DNA from: Gracilaria gracilis
Lineage: Eukaryota; Rhodophyta; Florideophyceae; Gracilariales; Gracilariaceae
Length of the DNA: 64,000 nucleotides
NCBI GenBank assembly: GCA_030374805.1
Contig: JARGSG010000001.1
Location: forward strand, 1,364,001-1,428,000
Reading direction: 5' to 3'
The notes below the pieces were generated by a model. That model saw only the letters and a program-made list of their open reading frames with translations, searched no databases and was not told the DNA's origin. Both the position numbers and the translations under genes were made by a program. Below are positions 18,991 to 29,022 of the stretch, piece after piece (position 1 is the stretch's first letter; every line of letters starts with the position of its first letter).

Positions 18991-21624
18991 CTATTTCTGA
19001 TGTTGACGCCTTCGTTTCGCCAACGTTTCCTTTCGCTTCTTCACATGCTTCGGCACCTTATGCTCTCTCTTTTCCCGATTTTCCGCCTTCACACGTTTCT
19101 TCCACTCTTTTCTCGAAAGCCCCATGAAGGTGTCAGGTGTCTCCTGCGGAGCTGGGCGAACCCATTCACTGCTTGATGAGCCACTATTTTCAATTTCATC
19201 AACCGGGAATGTATCGTCCTCGTCATCTGGCACTACTCCGGCGGAACTTTGAGGCAAATCATAGGCATTCGGAGCATCTAGGGTGATACTATGATCGTCG
19301 CTAGAATGATTGGATCGGGTTCCGGCCTTCGCATCAGAGTCATCCGCTGCAGGTCTTGAACTCCCGTTCGAAGTGCAGGGCGAAGATATGTGTATCCCTG
19401 ACTTTTCCGAAGTGGAGGGAATGCGAAGAGTAGCTGGTTCGTCGCATGGTGCGTCCAAACTTGCGGAACTAATCTGCGCGGTATTATCGTCCTCGTTCGT
19501 GTTCCATGAGTACGTATGCTCGTTCGGAGAAACCTCTGTCTCGCTGACTCTGTGCCTATTCTTCCTTGACAAAGGCTTCGCCATCAAACGCTGTGGAGCA
19601 CGTTCGCGCTTTTGAGTCATACTAAGGCCAGTCAACTTTGAGAACAACTTGTTTTCGGCATTTTCGTACTCTCTTCCTCGGAACTGTTCTTCCCGAAGCT
19701 CCACTTCTTGAAGCGTGCGAGGAATATAAGACTTCATGAAGACATCGTCATCACGTTTAAAGAGCAGCATCGATTCTGAGTCACGGTTCGCGGCACACTC
19801 AACCAAGTAGCCCAGCGCGTTTTCTTCCTCTTCCTTTACTTGTCCAATATGTTCTCCTGTGACGAAATCGAACAGTTCACGGACACTCAACACTGAAGTA
19901 AGACCATTTCGGCGGAAGAAGTCATTCACATTAGCGCAATCCCTCCGGAGGAAATCAAGAGCCATCGGATGATCATCTTCAACACTTTGGCTGACATCAA
20001 TGACGACCACATCTCCCTTCCAGTACAGCATGTTGTACTCGCTGAGATCACCATGTACCAGATGTGCCACACGGAACATTCGGCGCATAATCATGCATAC
20101 GCGGAAGTAAATCTTCCGCAATCTAGCGGGAGACAAAGACACATCCTTCAAACGCGGGGCTGGCCATCCATCCCTGCCAAAGAAGGACATTATCAACACT
20201 GGCGGCTTGAGCAGCAACGGTATAGGAGCAGGGATTCCGGCCTCTTGCAGTCGCATCTGATTGCGGAATTCCTTTTCGGCCCATTGTTGCACCATCTTTC
20301 GGTTGGAACTGCGTTGGTATCCTGTTCTTCGGAAGCGGAACTCTCCAGCCACATATCGCTCGCGGTCCTTGAACTGAAGAATAGAGGTCTTAAACACCTT
20401 GACCGCAACTGGAGCGTCTGGAGAAAACTCATGCGGAAGCAGGTCACGAATCGGCGGGAGAGACCCCGCCGAATCAATGGATCCATTTGGATCGGATGCG
20501 GCTGTGGCATAGTACACATTAGCCTCTTTGCCAGTGGATACGCAGCCTTCCAATGTTCGAAGCCTGTTACGGCTAAGAAGCTTGAAGAGAATCATCCTGG
20601 TCTTGGGGTCCAACACCTGTTCAACTGTTGCTCTGTCGACCTTATCCTTTGCCTGTTTGTCACGGCGACGGTCTTCGGAACGTTGATGAGACGAGAGAGC
20701 GGCGTTAGCAATATTGGTGGCCTTCTGCTGACTAAGGTCAACCTTGGTGTGGAGTGCACGAGCGAGCTTCTTTGTGAGGTCAGCACCGACGGAAGAGGTA
20801 TCGGCTATCCAACCTCCGATGTCATCGAGATCGTCGTAAATGGCATCTAAACGATGGTCAGCTTCTTTTGAGGGATTGACAGGCTGGGGAGCTTCTGAAG
20901 AGAATGCACGGCTGAACTCCGGGGCATTGGCGTTACAGACGAGTTGAGCACCATCGTACTCGTCATCATCACCCAGGTCATGAGTGAAGTCAATCTGGGT
21001 GCTGAGATGCATAGGAGGCTGCACCGGAATCTCCTCGACATGATCGAAGTGAAGCGAATCCGGATTGGTATACAAGGAGGTGGCGTTCGAGTCTCGAGCT
21101 CGTGGGGCGTTGAACAGGTGGCCCGACACAATCTCTGGGGTGAAGGAATCGTCGTCACCAAGGTCGGCGCGATAGACGCCTGGAAGCGACAAGGGGTCGC
21201 TCTCGAACACGTGCTCTGACATGGCACGAAGTCGTTCGTGAGCGCGTCGAAGGCGCGAGTTGGAGCGCTGCGAGGAAGGGCGTGCCAGCGACGAGGTGGC
21301 GCCTGTGGAGCGATTGGCAACGGGTTGCGACGGCTGCGGCTTGGATGCAAGCGGCTTGAGGAGGGGCGGACTGGGCTTGCGCGTCTCTGAGCTTGGTTCT
21401 GCGATAGACAGCGGCTTGTGTGCGTCAGAGAGACGGGCGGCGTGCTGATGGTGCAGCTTTACGGGGCGTTGCGGAGAGGTCGACTCGGAGGAGGCTGCGG
21501 ATGACGGCAGCGAAGACAGCAATGTCGACGTGGAAAACGGACGGAATATAGAGGAGTTGACCGGCGGCGGCGGCGGCGGCTGCGTACCGGTGCGCGTGGC
21601 AGAGGCCGAGGCGGCGGGCTTCAT
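18991..21624 (-). CDS. RIOK1: RIO1 atypical protein kinase/ATPase
   Basis: RIO1 acts in late cytoplasmic maturation of the 40S ribosomal subunit, releasing factors and promoting 20S-to-18S processing. The 877-residue protein has an unusually long disordered N-terminus (about 330 residues, Ser/Pro-rich, with acidic patches). The RIO domain follows: P-loop STGKEANVYYA (363-373), AVKVFKTS with the ATP lysine (about 409) and ERYVAGEFRFRRTGYQRSSN. The catalytic HGDLSEYN lies at 524-531 and the metal-binding DVSQSVE at about 543. The STGKEANVYYA and VSQSVEDDHP motifs separate RIO1 from RIO2. The C-terminal 280 residues are low-complexity, ending in a basic Lys/Arg tract (VKKRKETLAKRRRQHQK) that may be a nuclear/nucleolar signal. 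It is a single exon. Confidence 0.96.
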   Translation of the reverse strand: MKPAASASATRTGTQPPPPPPVNSSIFRPFSTSTLLSSLPSSAASSESTSPQRPVKLHHQHAARLSDAHKPLSIAEPSSETRKPSPPLLKPLASKPQPSQPVANRSTGATSSLARPSSQRSNSRLRRAHERLRAMSEHVFESDPLSLPGVYRADLGDDDSFTPEIVSGHLFNAPRARDSNATSLYTNPDSLHFDHVEEIPVQPPMHLSTQIDFTHDLGDDDEYDGAQLVCNANAPEFSRAFSSEAPQPVNPSKEADHRLDAIYDDLDDIGGWIADTSSVGADLTKKLARALHTKVDLSQQKATNIANAALSSHQRSEDRRRDKQAKDKVDRATVEQVLDPKTRMILFKLLSRNRLRTLEGCVSTGKEANVYYATAASDPNGSIDSAGSLPPIRDLLPHEFSPDAPVAVKVFKTSILQFKDRERYVAGEFRFRRTGYQRSSNRKMVQQWAEKEFRNQMRLQEAGIPAPIPLLLKPPVLIMSFFGRDGWPAPRLKDVSLSPARLRKIYFRVCMIMRRMFRVAHLVHGDLSEYNMLYWKGDVVVIDVSQSVEDDHPMALDFLRRDCANVNDFFRRNGLTSVLSVRELFDFVTGEHIGQVKEEEENALGYLVECAANRDSESMLLFKRDDDVFMKSYIPRTLQEVELREEQFRGREYENAENKLFSKLTGLSMTQKRERAPQRLMAKPLSRKNRHRVSETEVSPNEHTYSWNTNEDDNTAQISSASLDAPCDEPATLRIPSTSEKSGIHISSPCTSNGSSRPAADDSDAKAGTRSNHSSDDHSITLDAPNAYDLPQSSAGVVPDDEDDTFPVDEIENSGSSSSEWVRPAPQETPDTFMGLSRKEWKKRVKAENREKREHKVPKHVKKRKETLAKRRRQHQK

Positions 21625-22396
21625 GACGCAGCTGTGAGAAGGACGAGGCGCGGCGGCGAGAGCGGTGGAGCGACGGAGGTGCGACGATGAACGGCGGGTG
21701 AACGCGGCGGGTGAACGGCAGTGAGAGCGGTGCCAAGCGTGAGCTCAAGCAGCGGAAGCGATGAGGCGATGGAAAGCGAGCGCGCGGAATCGGAAAGCGG
21801 CGCTATAAACGCGATGTATCGCGAACGGGCGACGGGTGACGGGCGACGCGCTTAGGATGGGCGCAGGGGCGGTGGATGCAACACGCGGCGGTGGCGCGGG
21901 GAGGGCCGTGGCACGTCTGCGGTAGGGCGCACGCGCGTTCAATAAAGGCAGCGAGTGGGCGGTTTCTCCGCGTGGCGGCGCCGGGCGGCCACAACGGCGA
22001 CAGCAGCAATCGCGCAACAAAATCGGACCGCGGCTGCCCGCGCGTGGGCGTGTGCAGCGTGACGTGAGCGCGCGTGGCGCCGCTTGCGCGCGCCGAATTG
22101 AGGGCGCGTTTGTGGCTGCGCGCCGCCGCGCGTGGACCGCGTCGGCGCCACGCGTGACGGGGCGCCGCGGCGCGCCGCTCGCGCTTGAATTTAGGCGGTT
22201 CTTGTTTTAGCGATGGAAGCGCTCGACAGTGGGCAGTGTGCGCGCCGCTGCTCCACGTTGGGCGGTCCGCGAGTGGCGCGCATGCGCTGACTTGTGCGCG
22301 CGCTGTGTGGGCAGTACGTAACGCGTGTGGCGGCGGCGCTGATGCTGCTGGCGGCTGGCGCCGTCGTCGGCGCCGCTGCCACTGCTGGCGCTGCTA

Positions 22397-22457
<61 letters not shown>

Positions 22458-23724
22458 TGGGGTGCTAGGCGAAGCGGCTGTGGGCGTGAACGGTTTTTTG
22501 GAACGCGCGCATTGTGTGCCACACAGCGCGTGTCGTGCGACTTGGGCGTGCTATACTTGGATAGCAGTAAAGTTTAGTGAGCAAGCGACCACACACACAC
22601 ACTCGAGACAGCATAGATAGGAACTAGCTAGGAACGGTGAGAGAGAGGTGCGAAACGACGCACACGCGCTTGGAACACACACCACTTTACACACACATGC
22701 GGCTGCATGCGAACACGCAGTGTCGCACAGCAAAGCGTGGCGACGTGATCATGCTGATGGGCTGAAGAAGGTGTGGCCACCTCCGGCGAGGGGGGAGGCT
22801 TCGGTACGCGCGATAGCACTGTGACATTACACAGCCGGCGTGACGGAGCGGGCCACCAGCGGGGCAGCACAGCTGGGCCGCTGTCACCCAGGCGCTGTAC
22901 TGGCACATCACGTGTGTGTGTATCTACGATATTATGCGTCGGCGATAAATTTAGGGCGAAGTGAGCGTCTAGGCCGCGCGGCGGCCAATTGGAAGCGTTG
23001 CCAATCGCCAGGCACGCCGCTGCTCCCAAATTTTCAAGTTCAAACAGCAATTGTTTTGCGCAAATTTGCGCGGCGGCATGAAGGGCTTTTTCGCGTATAT
23101 TAATGACAAGTGTACAGCGGAAGCGTGGCAGCGTGGACGCGGTGGCCACGTGTGGCGGCGGTGCGCAAGACGGCGCGTTGCTGTGCAGTTGTGAGAAGCT
23201 GGTTGGTGCAGCAAAAAGCGACAGCAGGAGATGAGACGCAGATATTCGGGGCGCCACTGGAGAGGAATTGGCGCGGCGCCATGGGCAGCGCGCGGAAAAA
23301 AAAAACGGGCGCGCGCCTTTTTGCGCAGATTTGGCGCAGATCAACGTGCTACGCGCGTGCAGTCGGCCAATGAGCGCGCGCGCGCGCGCGTGTGCACCGC
23401 TCCCGAACGGTCACCGTGAGCGCGTATACCGCAAAACGCGCTGGCCAGCGCCGCCAGTGTGGAAGCTGCTGCGCGCGTGCGCCGTTAAAAAGACGCGTGC
23501 ACAAAATGGCGCGCTTGTGCACGTTGTGCGCTGAAAACGCGTGCCACCATACATATCTGTCTATCCATTCGCATGCGCGCGCACGACTTGGTCCCCGCCA
23601 TAGCCCCATCAAAGTCGTGCCGTCGCCCACACTTGCGCGCCGCCCACATCTCCCGCCCCCGTCCGCTCACCCCATAGATACCTGCACCCACTGCACCCAC
23701 CGCTTCCCCTCTACGCCCACGCCC
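21625..23724. promoter_or_regulatory. GC-rich, CpG-rich divergent region between RIO1 and RING-H2 genes
   Basis: About 2.1 kb of very GC-rich DNA between head-to-head genes. It includes a CTG/GCT trinucleotide tract at 22391-22460, short CA/TG runs and GCGC-rich blocks. Long open frames here result from GC richness on both strands and lack recognisable domains. Confidence 0.5.
22391..22460. repeat. (CTG)n trinucleotide tract
   Basis: About 23 near-perfect CTG/GCT units with rare CTA or TTG interruptions, in non-coding DNA upstream of both RIO1 and the RING-H2 gene. Confidence 0.9.
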
Positions 23725-24375
23725 ATGCCCATGTCCACCATGGCGCAGCTTCATTTCGCAGACCCGCTTCCAAACTATCAACCGCCCCCCTCCACCCAAC
23801 CCGTCTCCTCCTCCTCCTCCTCCTCCTCCTTGTCGCCGCATGCCGACCAGTTTGCGCCGCAGCACTTGCGCCCGGTTCATGATTTGTTCTCCATGCTGAA
23901 GGGCGTATTTAACGCCATGCTCGATTTGGCTCCTGCCTTGGTTGCCGATTTGTCGCACTCACCGTCGCCGCATCTCTCGTCGTACGCCGCCGCCCCACAC
24001 CAGTCGCACCAACCGTCGCAGCAACCGCCCTACGCAACCGTGTCTTCTACCACCGTGTCCACCTCAATCGTGCCGCTGGGGCCGTCAGACCATTCGCACC
24101 GCTCCTGCGTCGACTTTCTCAGACGTCTACTGGGCGCCGGCGGTGCTACAGAGCTGCGCATCAACTCGCTGCCCGTGCGCTCTCTGTGCATCGAAGATGG
24201 CGTCGACAAGCTGGCGTACGAGCAGGACATGTGCGCCATCTGTCTGGATGGCTATGAGCACCACAACCGAGTGCGCGTTCTAGGCTGTGAGCACGTGTTC
24301 CACACCTCGTGCATCGACCCGTGGCTACGGAGAGGAAGGCCCACATGTCCGCTCTGTCAAACCATCTGCTGCTGA
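23725..24375 (+). CDS. RING-H2 zinc finger protein (probable E3 ubiquitin ligase)
   Basis: RING-H2 proteins recruit E2 enzymes to ubiquitinate substrates. The C-terminus carries a complete RING-H2 at about residues 173-213 (CAICLDGYEHH ... GCEHVFHTSCIDPWLRRGRPTCPLC). The rest is Ser/Pro/His-rich, apart from a helical segment DLFSMLKGVFNAMLDLAPAL (about 54-73) and a short conserved-looking stretch CVDFLRRLLGAGGATELRIN. The same frame is open about 110 codons further upstream, but that part has simple GC-rich composition. I therefore start at the first ATG of the cluster (MPMSTMAQ, 216 residues). A better Kozak context (CCACCATGG) lies at 23740. No substrate can be inferred. Confidence 0.8.
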   Translation: MPMSTMAQLHFADPLPNYQPPPSTQPVSSSSSSSSLSPHADQFAPQHLRPVHDLFSMLKGVFNAMLDLAPALVADLSHSPSPHLSSYAAAPHQSHQPSQQPPYATVSSTTVSTSIVPLGPSDHSHRSCVDFLRRLLGAGGATELRINSLPVRSLCIEDGVDKLAYEQDMCAICLDGYEHHNRVRVLGCEHVFHTSCIDPWLRRGRPTCPLCQTICC

Positions 24376-25282
24376 CCGCATGGGCGCATGTGTGTGTCAT
24401 CGCGCACCCTTCTTCCACCTCAATTCAGCCGTGCGCACCATGCGCACCTTCGGCGTCGCGCATCATTGCCATCTCGTCACGCCCATGCCGATGCGCAGAT
24501 CTGCCCCATGGTATCGTACAACCATGTTTCAGCAAGCGCCGCGTGTTGCTCCAACAAGCCCTTCGCACATCGTGGTCCGCCTTTGTTGTGGCTCTTTTTG
24601 TTGCGCCACTGCTTCGCGCTCCAGCTTTGATGCTTTCTTTATTTCTCGTTCCCATGTTTTGGACTCACGTGATGCGCAGCTGTGCATTTTTTTTTTTATG
24701 GTTCAACGGTTGAACTTCAACCCTAACAACGCCGTTTGCAAAATCTCGCAAGCTGCTACCAATTCAGCTTGCAAAGTTGCTACCTTTCGGCCGCCGTGCA
24801 CATGCTGCTCGTTTGCCGCCGTTTTTCTTGCGCCATCACACCTCTTTATGCCTGCCCCTTGGTATAGCATTCATGCTGCATTCATACATACGTATTCGAC
24901 GTCAGCTATCGACCGTCGCCACCCCCAAACACTACATCTCCATATCGTTTGTATAGTAATCTTCTAGCTTAGCTTCGCGTTTGTGCATAGTCTTTGTAAA
25001 CGTTCTCAATTTCAACATTCGTCTTGCCTTCCCATCGATACACAGGTTACACTCCAACAACTTTGCTCCCGTGCTCCCCTCAAATATCTTATTATATCTG
25101 ACGAGTATGTCGCCTCACACGCACACGTTGCTTTAATTGGCAAATCACAGCTAACGTATTAGTTACTCCACTCATACTCCATTCCCACTCTCGTGAAGCC
25201 AAAACGCACGCACTCGAGTTCGTTATCGTTCACTAAAACTGACTATTTCGCCGTAACAGTCTATCTACATGGAACCCTTATC
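24376..25282. other. Intergenic between convergent RING-H2 and glyoxalase genes
   Basis: About 900 nt, AT-richer than the block upstream, with an 11-nt T-run near 24688. The open frames that cross it share no motif with known families. Probably 3' UTRs and spacer. Confidence 0.5.
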
Positions 25283-26554
25283 TCAAGACGTCAGTCGCGG
25301 CTGTTCGTAAGGCACGGACGGTGCTTCCCCCTCTCGAGCAATCAGTTCTACCCAGTACTTTGTGGACGGTTCTTCCACAAAAGAAATTTCGCCAACATCC
25401 GCAAACGGAGACGGTTTGCGGATTACTTTGTATCCATACTTTTCCATAGCTTCCGTAGTGCCATAGATGTCATCAACGAGAAAGCCTACATGTCCAAATC
25501 CACGATATGGCTTCACGTTTCCGTTGGCGTACTCGTTCTCGCCTTGCTCACTACCCCACACGTGAACGAGGTCTAGAGTGCATTCCCTAAGCGCCGCCAC
25601 CCACTGCTGCTTCTCTTCTACGGAGCAATTTTCTTCAGGCGCAGTCTTGTTTGTGTACGCAAGGTAGTAGTGAGTGCTTTTCTCTGACTCCATGTCAATG
25701 CGCGTGAGATATCGCATACCCAGACGCTGGAAGAATGGTATCGCTCCACGTGGATCGTTAACGCGCAGCATCACTGATGAGTACACCGGGTCCATAGCGG
25801 GAAACCGCGCCGACGCGCCGGTTTCCCCACCTGGGCCAGCCAACTGAATGTGGTATGCCTCTGGATCTTTCACTACGGCGGCACAAGGAGTAACGACGCT
25901 TTTGGCGGCACTCGCGTCTGTTTCAACGGCGACGCCCTCATTCTTTAAAGCAGAAACTGCTTTCGCCACGTCTTGCACTGTCAGAGAAATGTGACCAAAT
26001 CCTTGAGGCGCGCTGTTCCCGTTCACGTACTGCTCTGTTGTTTCACCCTTTTCAGCAAGCTCGTAAGATTCTGCATACGTCTCGGCGGGCCAGTTCCATG
26101 TAAGTTCGACGGTGGGATAAGGACGAGACCAAAGCCACTTTGCCCGCTCCGGTTGTGGCAGTTCTTGGCTTGGCGTGTTGTCTGAAGTGTACCCGTAGAA
26201 GAATAAGGAGAACTGGAACTTTGGAAAGTCGAATCTTGTGAGCAACTTCATTCCCAGTCGCGTATAAAACACATGACTCGCTTTTGGATTGTTAATTCGC
26301 AGCATGCATTGCGCAAATATCGGACTTGCTCCAGCGACAGATTCGGGAGCGGGAGTCGGAGTCGGCAAGGCTGCGGGAGACACGGCGGCAGTGGACATTC
26401 TGCAAGCGTTCCACTTTCGTACGAACGGATCAGAAGTTCTCAGGCCTGCGCGATCTTTGAGCGCTTGAGAGGATCGGAGACGAGAAAAATTTATCGAAAG
26501 AGTGTTGGCAAATGATAAGGGAATCCGTTGTCCTCTGATACAAGCGGCGCGCAT
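25283..26554 (-). CDS. GLO1: Two-domain glyoxalase I (lactoylglutathione lyase)
   Basis: Glyoxalase I isomerises the methylglyoxal-glutathione hemithioacetal to S-lactoylglutathione, detoxifying methylglyoxal. The 423-residue protein has a leader of about 50 residues, including IPLSFANTL, and two tandem glyoxalase modules (about 78-245 and 256-410), like yeast Glo1. Metal ligands can be assigned by alignment to the human enzyme (Gln33, Glu99, His126, Glu172). Domain 1 has Gln82, Glu150 and His188, but Gln237 in place of the last Glu. Domain 2 has Ser260, Asp328, His355 and Glu403. Each site takes two ligands from each domain. One site (Gln82, Glu150, His355, Glu403) is therefore complete and the other (Ser260, Asp328, His188, Gln237) is degenerate. 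An alternative start at Met53 would give a cytosolic form. Confidence 0.93.
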   Translation of the reverse strand: MRAACIRGQRIPLSFANTLSINFSRLRSSQALKDRAGLRTSDPFVRKWNACRMSTAAVSPAALPTPTPAPESVAGASPIFAQCMLRINNPKASHVFYTRLGMKLLTRFDFPKFQFSLFFYGYTSDNTPSQELPQPERAKWLWSRPYPTVELTWNWPAETYAESYELAEKGETTEQYVNGNSAPQGFGHISLTVQDVAKAVSALKNEGVAVETDASAAKSVVTPCAAVVKDPEAYHIQLAGPGGETGASARFPAMDPVYSSVMLRVNDPRGAIPFFQRLGMRYLTRIDMESEKSTHYYLAYTNKTAPEENCSVEEKQQWVAALRECTLDLVHVWGSEQGENEYANGNVKPYRGFGHVGFLVDDIYGTTEAMEKYGYKVIRKPSPFADVGEISFVEEPSTKYWVELIAREGEAPSVPYEQPRLTS

Positions 26555-28356
26555 TGTTCATCAACGAGAAAGGATCGCGATGTTCGAGAGTCCTGTCTCA
26601 CCCCACGCAGCGGCACTTTGGCAACTGCAAGCACACTTGGCTGCCGCGAGATTGGTTCCACAAAACCACAAGATCAGAACGTTCGGCATCTTTTTTTGCC
26701 CTGTTATGATACGCCGGGGCTCGGTTCGGGGGTTTTCACTAAGGTGCATCCCGACTTGGAAAATAGAAATTGAAATTCTGCTGCACACCGCCTACTCCTG
26801 AAGGGCAAATGCCTTTGTTTCTTTATCAAGTTCAAAATGGGTAACGCTACAGGTTCTACAAAGTGGGGATAAGGCTTATTACGCAATCGAAGAAAGGATG
26901 TGAGAAAGTCTGAAGCCAGTATCTCTCGCAGGCGAAATACAAGGCTAGTACAAAAACCTAGATATGTCTGTTATGTCTGTTCTTGAATTTCTGGGTTCTC
27001 TAAGGCAAAAGGGCGACGAGCGCGCATGCTTCGACACGGTTAGATTAAGATACTAAGTACCTCTTGGAATCTGATCAAATGCAGCGATCATCAGCTTGAG
27101 CGCCATAGATATGACAGTTCCGACACCCGAAATAAGAAACCCCACACTAGAGCATCATCGAAAGTACCTGTGTAGGAGGGCCGACATCAGATGGAATCCT
27201 GGCGTTGCAAAGCAAGGAGAACAATAAATAGTCAGTCATCCTGTCTCGGGTCGTCGAAGATCACGAAGCACTCAGACATCCAAGGAAATCAACCAGCACG
27301 GACTCCACATCAGCGCATGATGAGAGTCTATGGATTACACTGCGAATGGTTGAAGAGTTATCCTCCTTGTGCGCGCGTCGTTAGGAATGAATGTTGTACT
27401 TACAGGTTCCAAGAGATTCGGACTCCATATCGTTAAACAAGATGGACGTGGTCCGAACTTCGGATGCTCCGATGCCTTGATCGACGGACAACACAACCAG
27501 CGACGGCGTGGTTTTATACTGGAAGAGTGCGCGAAAGGAGGAATCGATTTCTATAAAATCATGAAAACTTTCAAATGAAAAACCAAAAACTAATTTAGTT
27601 TCATTTCATTTCACTTGAAGGCCGCTGGACAACACCTCTATCTGTCGAGCTAGCTAGCTGGGTGGAGTAGAGTAGCTTCGTCTCAGCCCGCTAGGGATAT
27701 TTGACAGGCTGGGTTTCTCTTAGAGGAAACACCTCTTTGGGCATACGAAGAGGAAACGCTACCGTTGGTGTACATACTTCACCCATATATGCTCTGTTTT
27801 ATCAACGAAAAAGTTGAATTCATGTACAATTGTGAACACAGCGAAAAAAGCGCTTTGAGAAATGGAGGGAAACTCCGGAAAGAAAGGTTTGACTCAATCG
27901 CACTAGGAATGCCAACGCTTCAAGTCAATCCAGGGAACGAGAGTGGACTCCACTGAGTGGAGTAACCGCGGCGATTTGTGGAGCGAGACGAAAAGTAGTT
28001 ACTGACGACCATTCCCAAATGGGAATATGAAATCAGTATATGCATATTGAAGCCCCACAACCGTCCATCTCCGGCTTTCAGCGTTTGACACGAAAGCAGA
28101 ATGGCAGCGTTTGCATCGCTTCAGTTTTCCGCTGTCCTTCAATGCGACACAGCCGCTCCTGTCGGAAATATATGACATCATGATTGGTAACAAAGCACGT
28201 TGTGCATACGGAGAACGAATTGCATATGGGGGAAGCTTTCTCACTTATGCCCTGCCCGTGACTCGGTCTGAAGAAGAGATCAGCAATACGTAGTTAACTA
28301 CCTGCCTTGAAGGACTCCATTAGGCTTCGGCTACGATACTGGCCAAGCTTGGAGAG
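26555..28356. other. Intergenic region, no gene supported
   Basis: About 1.8 kb upstream of both the glyoxalase I and the membrane RING-H2 genes. It is AT-rich with scattered short ORFs of no recognisable family. A TTTCATTTCATTTCACTT simple stretch lies near 27600. Confidence 0.5.
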
Positions 28357-29022
28357 ATGCAAGCTGTCTTCCCCGTGTACTCTGCAACAAGAAATTTTTC
28401 GTCACCTATTTATGTTCTAAACCTTACCGATGTGGTGCAACGAACGAACTCTTCTAGAAACTCGTTAATGATCGACATCGAACTAGAAGAAGTCTTGTTC
28501 CTGATCTTGGTTTCTTTCCTGCTTTATTGCTACGTTGGTATCATTCGTATTCGTCCCGTGATTTCTCCAAACGCATATAGGGCCTCTAGGCGCTCTGCAG
28601 TTTCCCCTTTCTACCCCCAGAAACCGAAACGTTCAAGTGGATTGACGACAAAGGATATCGATGATAGGCTAAAATCTTTTTCTGTCGATGAGCATTCAAA
28701 GGTTTCGGTCAAACCGGAGAATGTAGTTGCTAGAGTTACATGTACTGGTGAAGCATGTACAATATCTTTTGCTCAACAAGTTTGTTCTATATGTCTGGAT
28801 GAGTACGACGCTCGTCCGTCTGCGAGACTACGCCAACTTCCTTGTAATCATGTGTTTCATATGGGTAAGTAACTTGCTATCAAATTCAACTGCTCTGCGT
28901 GTCACTACTGATGAACGGATTGAAAGAGTTGCTAACATGTGCTGTCTTATCGAACAGAGTGCATTGATGATTGGCTGTTGAGATGTAATCGGTGCCCTTG
29001 TTGCCTGACTCGTGCTTGCTAA
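28357..29022 (+). CDS. Membrane-anchored RING-H2 protein (2 exons)
   Basis: Probable membrane E3 ubiquitin ligase of the ATL/RNF type. Exon 1 is 28357-28864 and exon 2 is 28958-29022. They are split by a 93-nt GTAAGT...CAG intron with a TTGCTAAC branch site, giving 190 residues. The splice rebuilds the finger. Exon 1 supplies VCSICLDEYDARPSARLRQL and PCNHVFHM. Exon 2 supplies ECIDDWLLRCNRCPCCLTRAC. Without splicing, the second half of the RING would be lost. One hydrophobic segment (VLFLILVSFLLYCYVGIIRI, about 46-65) follows an N-terminal segment with possible glycosylation sites (NFS, NLT). This suggests a lumenal N-terminus and a cytosolic RING. Target membrane and substrates are unknown. 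Confidence 0.88.

Noticed and set aside
22185..22577. Poly-Cys/poly-Ala/poly-Leu frames across the CTG tract upstream of RIO1
   Set aside because: Product of reading a trinucleotide repeat in three frames; no surrounding domain.
23392..23724. N-terminal extension of the RING-H2 frame at 23.4-23.7 kb
   Set aside because: Composition matches the GC-rich promoter and the likely translation start is the later ATG cluster.
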